Origin: Sphingobacterium sp. R2
GTDB taxonomy: Bacteria > Bacteroidota > Bacteroidia > Sphingobacteriales > Sphingobacteriaceae
Direction: 5' to 3'
DNA length: 64,000 nt
NCBI RefSeq assembly: GCF_040760075.1
Contig: NZ_CP142884.1
Span: 620,001 to 684,000 of the forward strand
A program made the translations under genes and the position numbers. The notes under the pieces were generated by a model. That model saw only the letters and a list, made by a program, of their open reading frames with translations. It was not told where the DNA came from and searched no databases. This document shows, piece by piece, positions 50,306-57,967 of this stretch. Within the stretch, counting starts at the first letter, position 1, and every line of letters starts with the position of its first letter.

Positions 50306-51769
50306 TTAGGGCGATTCCGTGATGACACGCACGCGATCTTGTATCAGTCCCAAAACATTGGTTGTTGAGATACTGGTATCTTTACACAAAAAAACACTGT
50401 TTTTAATCTTGATATTTTTAGCATCTTTAATCGACAGATACCGGTCTCCGCGTCCAAAAACACGATCAATAGATACGTTTTCCAAAACAGACTCTGGAAT
50501 ACCTTCGATCTTAATACAATTTTTAGCTGCATCAATATAGATATCCTTTATTTGGATATTCGCGAAACGTGGTGTCAGAGCGTTCTTTTGAACTTCGAAA
50601 TCACGGCTAGCCTGATTGCCCACATGTTGGGCTTGTCCCAGCATATCCCAGCGTAAAGCTGATTCCACCTCCTGCATCCGGATACGCTCAAAGTGAATAT
50701 CAGATCCGCCACCACCGCGTGGCCTTCTGGTCTTAAAACGGATGCCAACATTGGTTTTTCCAAACACACAATCATGGACATACACCTGCTTGGCCATGCC
50801 GGCAGTCTCGCTACCGATCGTCAATCCACCATGACCTTTTTCGGAAAAGCAATAGCGAACAACTATATTTTCCGAAGGTCTATTTACCCGTAGTCCGTCG
50901 AACCCACGTCCTGCTTTTACGGCAATACAATCGTCTCCAGTATTTAGGGTACAGTACTCCAAAAGCACGCGGTTGCATGATTCAATATCGATCCCATCCC
51001 CACGTGGTATACCAATTGACTGTATACGTACCCCACGGATCACGACATCCTCACAATACGTGGGCACGATATTCCAAAAAGCAGTACGCTCGAGCGATAC
51101 ACCTTCAATCCAGACACTTTTGCAGTTAATAGGCGCAATGAGTGCCGGTGGGAAGATGAAATCTGCGGTCTTTCCATCGTAGATCCGCTGCTCAACAGGC
51201 GTATTACTATCGACAATATTTTCAATGACGTCATGCGTCATGGTTTTATTCCGGACGCTGCCTTCACCGGGGCCAATAATTCTACCTGATCCCGTGATGG
51301 CAATGTTTTCTGCCCCATTGGCATAAATACAAGCCCCCAAGCTATATAATTCTACTCCTTCGTTCCGTGTAAACACCACAGGCAGAAAATCATTGATTTC
51401 ATGCTTAAATTCCAAAACGGAACCTTCACCCAATTTTAAATTAATATGGGATTTTAGCGTAATCCGTCCTGTATAGTGATGTCCTTTCAGTACTAACGTA
51501 CCTCCCCCCTGTGCCGCAAGCTGATCGAGCTTAGCCTGTATATTTTCAGCAGGCCCTGCAGTATCATGTCGCATCGGAAATGTCGGCCGCTGGACCTTCC
51601 ATGCCGTAAAAGGGGATTGTATCTTCTCTGGCTCAAGAGGCATCTCTCCCGCTCCTACCTGATCGGCACGTAACAGGATATTATCCAGCTGTTTTTCAAC
51701 CGGAATACTTCGACATCCCTGCATGCCCATTACTACCACTACAAGCGATATTATCCAGTTTAATTTCAT
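50306..51769 (-). CDS. GH28 lipoprotein (exo-galacturonidase/rhamnogalacturonan hydrolase)
   Basis: A 487-residue right-handed beta-helix of the pectinase family. The leader ends MGMQGCRS, a good lipobox with Cys19, so the protein should be membrane-anchored. GH28 landmarks are in order: RGDGIDIES with Asp258, NTGDDCIAVK with Asp279-Asp280, KGHGGLTIGSE with His313, and RFKTRRPRG. These three aspartates and the His are the inverting catalytic set. In this gene neighbourhood the likely substrate is unsaturated or linear galacturonyl-rhamnose or homogalacturonan oligomers; exo or endo action is not evident. Its ATG overlaps the upstream TGA by 4 bases. Confidence 0.92.
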   Translation of the reverse strand: MKLNWIISLVVVVMGMQGCRSIPVEKQLDNILLRADQVGAGEMPLEPEKIQSPFTAWKVQRPTFPMRHDTAGPAENIQAKLDQLAAQGGGTLVLKGHHYTGRITLKSHINLKLGEGSVLEFKHEINDFLPVVFTRNEGVELYSLGACIYANGAENIAITGSGRIIGPGEGSVRNKTMTHDVIENIVDSNTPVEQRIYDGKTADFIFPPALIAPINCKSVWIEGVSLERTAFWNIVPTYCEDVVIRGVRIQSIGIPRGDGIDIESCNRVLLEYCTLNTGDDCIAVKAGRGFDGLRVNRPSENIVVRYCFSEKGHGGLTIGSETAGMAKQVYVHDCVFGKTNVGIRFKTRRPRGGGGSDIHFERIRMQEVESALRWDMLGQAQHVGNQASRDFEVQKNALTPRFANIQIKDIYIDAAKNCIKIEGIPESVLENVSIDRVFGRGDRYLSIKDAKNIKIKNSVFLCKDTSISTTNVLGLIQDRVRVITESP

Positions 51770-52647
51770 TGAAACACCTGTTTTACGTAACGTGTATTTG
51801 CACCAAAATTTTCTTTGACGGCACGTGGTGATAGATTAGCATCGCGAGATCGCTCGATCACGAGCCAACCGCGCCAGCCCATACGATCCAAGGTTTGTTT
51901 TACCAGGGGCATATTTAGTCGTTTATTATTTTCGAGCCAGACACCATCCTCATCCGTACAATGTATCTGACAGATCCGCTTCTTTCCTAAAATAGTCAGC
52001 TCCTGAATCAGATCACGCCCTTCTTTCAACGGATTGGAAAAATTAAAATAGATTTGGATATGTTTGGAACCAACTTCTTTTAAAAGACCGACTTCGCCTT
52101 TCGCGTCCAAAGCTGTTTCAATTCCGATCACCACACCGGCCTTTTTTGCCATCTCGCCAACCACACGAAGACGCTCCACGATAGCAGGTCGCAACTCAGG
52201 ATACTTAACCAAATCGCACGTTACGCCCAAAGGCAAAAAAGCCACTTTAACGCCCATTTTCTGACAAGTGTCCAAACAATCCCCTACCATCTGCTGATAA
52301 GTCGGCCGTGTGGCAAAAGACTGTGCATAAAAGCCAGTCATGGCCAACGAACAGATCGTTATTCCGGTTTCCTTTGCTTTGTCAAGAAAGGCCTTCCGTT
52401 GCGCAGGATCACCTAACTTACTGTCAAAAGTAACCCGGTTGCCCAGTCCGCCCATATCTACCTCCAACCCATCCGCTCCTATTTCTTTTGCCAGGTCAAA
52501 TGCACTTAGTTTTTGCCGCTTTAATATCATCAGATCGATTACGGCAACATTGTAACGCTGCTTTTGTGCTGCAAAGAGAACAGAAGGCAGTGCTGCTACA
52601 CCAATTAAGGCCAAGGTATTGCCTATAAATTTTTTTCGGTTCATCAT
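51766..52647 (-). CDS. Exported xylose-isomerase-like TIM-barrel protein
   Basis: 293 residues of the sugar phosphate isomerase/epimerase (AP endonuclease 2-like TIM barrel) superfamily. The leader MMNRKKFIGNTLALIGVA resembles the export signals of Bacteroidota periplasmic oxidoreductases but lacks a full twin arginine. Candidate metal ligands are the glutamates in GIETALD and VIERSRD and the His-Asp stretch in QIHCTDEDG. Such enzymes normally act on phosphorylated or free sugars in the cytoplasm, so an exported copy within a pectin operon is of interest. It is coupled by 4-base ATGA overlaps to the genes on both sides. No specific reaction can be assigned. Confidence 0.78.
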   Translation of the reverse strand: MMNRKKFIGNTLALIGVAALPSVLFAAQKQRYNVAVIDLMILKRQKLSAFDLAKEIGADGLEVDMGGLGNRVTFDSKLGDPAQRKAFLDKAKETGITICSLAMTGFYAQSFATRPTYQQMVGDCLDTCQKMGVKVAFLPLGVTCDLVKYPELRPAIVERLRVVGEMAKKAGVVIGIETALDAKGEVGLLKEVGSKHIQIYFNFSNPLKEGRDLIQELTILGKKRICQIHCTDEDGVWLENNKRLNMPLVKQTLDRMGWRGWLVIERSRDANLSPRAVKENFGANTRYVKQVFQ

Positions 52648-54062
52648 AGTTCAATCTGATATGATTTTAATACTACTTTCAATTGTTCCATCCCACGAAT
52701 GGCGTTCTTTGGTAAGTCTTCACCTTTCTTTCCGAAACTGTATAATAATTCTTCAGGCTCGATCTGAATACCGGTCTCCGCGATGATATCGGCAGCTTTA
52801 GATTGATCCAATTGAAAATGATCTGTTAGGAATTTGTAGAGTGCCTGCCTTTTGTTATAGCCAAAATCATGGCCTTCATCAGGAAAATGTGTATGTTGCA
52901 CCTGATTTTGCTGCCCATAATAACCGTAAATATGTTGCAGGTACGGAAAATCGTTGATTGCGGTCTCCTTCGTCCAATCCTGCCCATCGGAGATGATCAG
53001 CTGTGGTTTGGGCGCTGTCATCGCAGCCAGTTCGACATTATTGGTACCACCACAGACAAAATGCACGGGCAGTCCACTCTCACAGGGGCATCCACCAAAG
53101 AAGTAGGATGACATCGCCACGACAGGGGCGACCAAAGTAAAACGATCGTCCAAGGCGGCCATTAAAATACTGTGACTACCTCCACCTGATCCACCACTGA
53201 TACCTACCCTGCTCCGATCGACTTGTGGCAGGCTCATAACATAGTCTAAAATGCGCTCGGCGCCCCAGGTCTGCATTAACATCGCCTCACTGCTGCGATG
53301 ATCTGAACCAGCAAACTGCAATAAAGACTCGCCCCAGGCAAATAGGTCATAGCTTACTGCCATACATCCCATTCGAGCTAAGGTGATAAATCTCTTTTGC
53401 GCATCCGAACGGTAGCGCTGCTGTGGCCAATGACCATCTGGAGAAAGCACAACTGGGATATTTTTCTTCTGTTTGAGCGGCGTATAGATACTGCCATTGA
53501 TATAGACCCCTGGTATAATTTCTAAGGCAAAATTCTGAACCTGGTAGTCCGCATAGCGACGTACCTTGCCTAATTGAATGGGTTGATTCGGTATACTTTT
53601 CAGCTTATCCCAGTACATCGCTTGTCTCAACGCAACACGCAATTGATCTTTTCTCTTTTCCCAACTTGCCTGATCTGTATATTTTTTAGACAAGAGGTTC
53701 AGAAAATCCCAGCCTTCCTGTGGTTTCCAGCGGTAATACTCGTATGATTTTAATTTATACGTATTAGGCTTTGCTTCCTCTTGCAGTTTAAAACCCGAAG
53801 GATACAGCAAATTGATTTCTGTACCGCCAAGATCTGCTCTCAACTTCCAAGGAGCATACTCCACTATAATGTTCTTGACCATCAGTGGATCATATTTGAT
53901 CTTGACCTGATAGCGCTCCTGCATTATCGCCAGAACTTTTTCTAGCGGTTGCTTAAATTTATGCTCATAATTCATTAAGCTGTCTTGACCTTTCACCATA
54001 AGCGAAACGACACACAGGCATAAGGTGAAAATGAGCTTATTCTTCTTCTTTGACATATACAT
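52644..54062 (-). CDS. Exported STN/DUF4974-like domain fused to acetylxylan-esterase-like alpha/beta hydrolase
   Basis: 472 residues with a signal peptide (LIFTLCLCVVSLMVKGQ). Residues about 33-107 look like a secretin/TonB short N-terminal (STN, DUF4974-like) domain: QPLEKVLAIMQERYQVKIKY and a closing NTYKLKSYEYY. Residues about 115-470 are an alpha/beta hydrolase with VVLSPDGHWPQ, nucleophile Ser292 in ISGGSGGGSHS, the Asp region around ISDGQDWTKE, and His in DEGHDFGY. This resembles Bacteroidota acetyl-xylan-esterase/prolyl-oligopeptidase-like esterases. STN domains normally sit on SusC-type receptors and FecR anti-sigma factors. Their presence on an esterase is unusual. It overlaps the upstream gene by 26 bases. 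Deacetylation of pectin is the likeliest role. Confidence 0.78.
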   Translation of the reverse strand: MYMSKKKNKLIFTLCLCVVSLMVKGQDSLMNYEHKFKQPLEKVLAIMQERYQVKIKYDPLMVKNIIVEYAPWKLRADLGGTEINLLYPSGFKLQEEAKPNTYKLKSYEYYRWKPQEGWDFLNLLSKKYTDQASWEKRKDQLRVALRQAMYWDKLKSIPNQPIQLGKVRRYADYQVQNFALEIIPGVYINGSIYTPLKQKKNIPVVLSPDGHWPQQRYRSDAQKRFITLARMGCMAVSYDLFAWGESLLQFAGSDHRSSEAMLMQTWGAERILDYVMSLPQVDRSRVGISGGSGGGSHSILMAALDDRFTLVAPVVAMSSYFFGGCPCESGLPVHFVCGGTNNVELAAMTAPKPQLIISDGQDWTKETAINDFPYLQHIYGYYGQQNQVQHTHFPDEGHDFGYNKRQALYKFLTDHFQLDQSKAADIIAETGIQIEPEELLYSFGKKGEDLPKNAIRGMEQLKVVLKSYQIEL

Positions 54063-55185
54063 TAGGATCTGGTTTTTTATATCCCTTTTTTATTGGCCAT
54101 ATGCCATCCTTGATCGGGATTAACTTCACTTTCTTCGGATCTACGACGACATGTTTCATTTTCTTTCTACGCCAGGTGTAGCCAAAATGCAATAGCCCAT
54201 CTTTAGTTTGAATCACTGCGGGATAAGAATACTGGCTGATTGGCGAATCCTCAAGAACAAGCGCAGCCTGCCAGTCCTTGCCATTTTTGGAAAAGGCAAC
54301 ATTTAATGGGGTACGTGCGCCTTTAGCTAAGTTACCTTCCGGAAGCACGTGGTTATACACCAATACATGCCGTCCGTCACTTAGCGTTACGGCATCTGTA
54401 CCCGAATTATTATTGGGGAGCGTCGTTTTTTCCAGTGGGGTCCAGTGCTCACCCCAGTCCTTTGACCAGGATGTCACAACCGCACGGTTGCGTGTGCGCG
54501 CTAATATTTGCAACCGGCCATTTCCGTGGTCAAGTATGCTCGGTTGTATGGCGTCCAGATTATCTGCACCACGGGCGATTGGACCTATCTTGCGCCAGGT
54601 CTTACCGAAATCCGAACTCGCTTCAAAATGTACGTTCCAGCCATTTCCTTCCGTGCTTGAAGGACTCAGCAAGGTGCCATTTTGCAAAAGAACAGGTTTG
54701 TTTTTCACAGGTCCAATAAAGCCATCGGGCAATCGTTCGGCAGCAGACCAAGTCTTTCCGCCATCTTTGGAGCGTTTGAGCATGCCCCACCATTCCGATG
54801 GTTTGGGCCCAATTTTATAGAATAACAAGAGATCTCCGTTGGGTATTTGATATAAAACTGGGTTCCAGGTCGGCAAGCGCTTGCCATCTGGCTGTACACC
54901 ATCCGCTGCCGACACTGGCGCTAACCAGTTGCCGTTTTCAAATCTACTCACATAGATTTCCACATCGGGATGACGTTCTTTCGTTCCACCAAAAAAGGCA
55001 TATACTAGGCCTTGATCGGTCTCTGCCATGGTAGCCGAATGACAGGAAGGGAAAGATGCTGTATCATAAATAAACTCATCTTTTATGACTCCTTTTTGCC
55101 ATTCTTTTAATGTCGGATTTTGTCCGTAAGAACACAAGGAATATAAAAACAATAGGGCTGTTGCTAATTTAATCTTTATCTTCAT
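54037..55185 (-). CDS. Secreted BNR/sialidase-like beta-propeller enzyme
   Basis: A 382-residue six-bladed propeller of the sialidase superfamily. The signal peptide (LATALLFLYSLCSYGQ) places the start at 55185, not at 55308. Asp-box blades are visible as SKDGGKTWS, SSDFGKTWRK and SKDWGEHW. Central family segments are PTWNPVLYQIPNGDLLLFYK and GPVKNKPVLLQNG. The Arg triad of true sialidases cannot be confirmed. In a pectin operon its target is more likely a keto-deoxy sugar acid (Kdo or Dha of rhamnogalacturonan II) or an uronic-acid linkage than sialic acid; that is inference. The gene starts 40 bases after the GH78 stop, and its 3' end overlaps the STN-esterase start. Confidence 0.77.
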   Translation of the reverse strand: MKIKIKLATALLFLYSLCSYGQNPTLKEWQKGVIKDEFIYDTASFPSCHSATMAETDQGLVYAFFGGTKERHPDVEIYVSRFENGNWLAPVSAADGVQPDGKRLPTWNPVLYQIPNGDLLLFYKIGPKPSEWWGMLKRSKDGGKTWSAAERLPDGFIGPVKNKPVLLQNGTLLSPSSTEGNGWNVHFEASSDFGKTWRKIGPIARGADNLDAIQPSILDHGNGRLQILARTRNRAVVTSWSKDWGEHWTPLEKTTLPNNNSGTDAVTLSDGRHVLVYNHVLPEGNLAKGARTPLNVAFSKNGKDWQAALVLEDSPISQYSYPAVIQTKDGLLHFGYTWRRKKMKHVVVDPKKVKLIPIKDGIWPIKKGYKKPDPNVYVKEEE

Positions 55186-55225
55186 AAATGTATTTTTAAT
55201 ATTATACATGTATACTAAATACTGC

Positions 55226-57967
55226 TTATAGTTTAATTTTGAATTGGTAATGTCCAGATCCAATAACGAACCAAGTGCCTGATTTTTCCTGTCGTAGAAT
55301 CTGAACATCTTTATCGTTTTTTAATTTTCGGTTGCTTTCCAGAATCGTGGACAGTTCTGTCGTAGGCAGATAGATCTCTGCTCTGGTATTGGCCGGAATA
55401 GAAATCTTCCATTCGAAAGCCGATTTGCTTTTGCTCCAACTGGATTGAATGGTTCCATAAACACTTTTATAGCTTGCATCCACATGATCCAATCCTGCTA
55501 CGACCTGCGGTTTCATGACAACAGTCTGAAAAGCATGCTCCTTTGATTTGATGCCCGCCAGATCCTCATAGAGCCATACCAAGAGATCGCCCAACATCAT
55601 CACATGATTTTGTGAGTTCATTTTGGGATGGGCAGTATTCCCATTCCACAACTCCCAAATTGTTGTGGCCCCATTTTCTACCATGTAACCCCAAGAAGGA
55701 TAGGTCTTATTGGTTGCAATTTTATAGGCAAGATCCACACGACCTATTTTGGTAAGCGTGCGCATAATCCATTGTGTTCCGATAAGTCCTGTACTCAGAT
55801 GCCCCTGATTTTCTTTTTCGACAATCTCAACGATCCGATTACTGAGCTTTTCTCTATTCGCATCCTCTACCAATCCCAAATACATTGGTAGTAGGTTATC
55901 GGTCAATGAATTACTACCATAATAGCCTGCATCGCGATAGAACGCGGCATTAAATGCTACTCTCATCTTCGCTGCACGATCCAAAAAGTTAGCTTGATCC
56001 TGTCCGTTGCCGACGAGGACACTAAATCGGTTCATCATTTGCAGCAAATGATAGTAATAAGATGTTGCGATCAATGCGCTTGGATATTTTTTATCGGCAA
56101 TCTTTCCTCTTCCGGCTTCAATGGTTATCGGTGGGAAACACCAATCTCCATAACTGTCCTTAGTAATGATACCACCCGGGCCTGTATAACGAGCCTGCAT
56201 ATAATCCATCCATTTTTTCATGGCCGGATAATGTTTTTCCAAAATGCGCAGATCGCCAGTCTGCTGATAGAGCATATCGGCGATAAATAGGTATGTTCCT
56301 GGCCAGCTGATATTATCACTATAGTAGCGCCAGAAGGCTGGTGCAACATCCGGTAACGCGCCATCCTCCTTTTGGGACAGCCGAATATCTTCGAGCCATT
56401 TAGTATAAAAATTGGCGTTATCAAAGAGGAAGTTCTCACCGTATGCACTGACTGGACGGTCACCCAACCAAGGCTGACGCTCATTGCGTTGAGGACAATC
56501 TACCGGTATACCTTTGTAGTTTGAGGCGATCCCCCACCAAGCATTCTGATGGATCCGATTGATGAGTGTGTTGGAAGACACAAAAGTTCCCGCATCGGGT
56601 ATATCGTCGTAGACAAAACGTCCAACAAAATTATCTTTTGAAGCTACACCCGGATAACCGCTGACTTCCACATAACGAAATCCATGGTAGGTAAACCGCG
56701 GTTCCCAGGTTTCTTTTCCGCCACCTTTTAATATATAATGATCCGTTGCTTTGGCATCGCGCAGATTGGTTGTAAATAACTCGCCGTCTTCCGTCAAAGA
56801 TTCTGCAAAACGGAGTGTCACCGCTGTTCCACGCGTACCAGTCACCGTCATCTTTATCCAACCCGAGAAATTCTGTCCGAAATCAAGGATGTATTTTCCT
56901 TCGGACTTTTTGACAATCGAAACTGGTGCAATATCTTGCATAACCTTCATACCTTCCGACTGCGCTTCATAATTGCCACCGGGCTCCTGCACAAAAGCAG
57001 CCTTTAACCATGTGTTATCGTCATAATCCGGATTTGCCCAGCCCGTTAGCTCCTTTCTGGCATCATAATTCTCACCGTCATATTCGTTATTTGCCGTTAT
57101 GGGTCCTTCGGCCGTTCCTTTCCACGAATCATCGGTCTTAATGACTTCCGTTGAGCCATCCGTATAGGTCAACATAAGCTGCATCTGCAATTTGGGGAAT
57201 CCAAAGGTTTTTACTTTATAAGGTTTTGCTTGACGCATGGCATAAAAGCGGCCATTTCCTAAAATGACACCAAGCGCATGTTTACCCTGCGAAAGTGATT
57301 TTGTTACATCCAAAACATTATACTTAATGTTCTTTGTATAATCCGTAGGCACTGGAGCCAGTACTTGATCGCCTATCTTCTTGCCGTCAATATATAATTC
57401 ATAAAGTCCTAGCCCCATCACATAGGCTGTAGCCCGCTTAATCTGTTTGGTTGTTGTAAATTCCTTTCTGAAATAACGGGCAGCCAATTGACTAGTCTTT
57501 TCATTGTCTGATGGGAAATACTGATCAAAACCAATCCAGCGTCCTGTCCAATCTTTGTAATGCAGCAGCCCCATAGTCCAAACCGCCGGCTCAGACCAGC
57601 TACTTTCACCCTTATTCGTATACACTTTTACTTTCCAGAACACTTCCATGCGGCTCTGCAGAGCGCTGCCTGCATAAATAACATACGTGGAATTATTCGA
57701 AACCTGTTTCCCAGAATCCCAAAAATCGCCGATATTCTGATCCAGTTTTTCTTGTGAGGAAGCGACAAGTACCTGATAGGCTTCTTGTCGGATAGACCGC
57801 TCACTGCCCTGCAATTGCCAGCTCAGTCTTGGAGCAATGACATCTATACCGATCGGATTCGAACGTAATTCAGTCCGCAGGTTTGCAACAGTGATCTGCG
57901 CTGTAGCCTGATGCCACAAGATCGACAAGAACATGGATAAAAAGGATGCAAGAGTATTAGCTTTCAT
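55226..57967 (-). CDS. GH78 alpha-L-rhamnosidase (long form)
   Basis: A 913-residue secreted rhamnosidase, the second long GH78 of this operon. It has a signal peptide (SFLSMFLSILWHQATAQ), a fibronectin-like domain (LRTELRSNPIGIDVIAPRLS), and beta-sandwich modules with VMGLGLYELYIDGKKIGDQV. The alpha/alpha barrel carries VDCPQRNERQPWLGD with the catalytic acid, and the base segment is NGATTIWELWNG. A C-terminal beta domain (VYGTIQSSWSK) closes it. It diverges widely from the GH78 at 47528-50266, which suggests a different linkage rather than a recent duplicate. The start overlaps the GH2 stop as TAATG, so translation is coupled. Confidence 0.93.
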   Translation of the reverse strand: MKANTLASFLSMFLSILWHQATAQITVANLRTELRSNPIGIDVIAPRLSWQLQGSERSIRQEAYQVLVASSQEKLDQNIGDFWDSGKQVSNNSTYVIYAGSALQSRMEVFWKVKVYTNKGESSWSEPAVWTMGLLHYKDWTGRWIGFDQYFPSDNEKTSQLAARYFRKEFTTTKQIKRATAYVMGLGLYELYIDGKKIGDQVLAPVPTDYTKNIKYNVLDVTKSLSQGKHALGVILGNGRFYAMRQAKPYKVKTFGFPKLQMQLMLTYTDGSTEVIKTDDSWKGTAEGPITANNEYDGENYDARKELTGWANPDYDDNTWLKAAFVQEPGGNYEAQSEGMKVMQDIAPVSIVKKSEGKYILDFGQNFSGWIKMTVTGTRGTAVTLRFAESLTEDGELFTTNLRDAKATDHYILKGGGKETWEPRFTYHGFRYVEVSGYPGVASKDNFVGRFVYDDIPDAGTFVSSNTLINRIHQNAWWGIASNYKGIPVDCPQRNERQPWLGDRPVSAYGENFLFDNANFYTKWLEDIRLSQKEDGALPDVAPAFWRYYSDNISWPGTYLFIADMLYQQTGDLRILEKHYPAMKKWMDYMQARYTGPGGIITKDSYGDWCFPPITIEAGRGKIADKKYPSALIATSYYYHLLQMMNRFSVLVGNGQDQANFLDRAAKMRVAFNAAFYRDAGYYGSNSLTDNLLPMYLGLVEDANREKLSNRIVEIVEKENQGHLSTGLIGTQWIMRTLTKIGRVDLAYKIATNKTYPSWGYMVENGATTIWELWNGNTAHPKMNSQNHVMMLGDLLVWLYEDLAGIKSKEHAFQTVVMKPQVVAGLDHVDASYKSVYGTIQSSWSKSKSAFEWKISIPANTRAEIYLPTTELSTILESNRKLKNDKDVQILRQEKSGTWFVIGSGHYQFKIKL

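Noticed and set aside
54278..54820. 180-codon plus-strand frame
   Set aside because: Antisense to the BNR propeller gene, Ser/Pro-rich, no domain or coupling with other genes.
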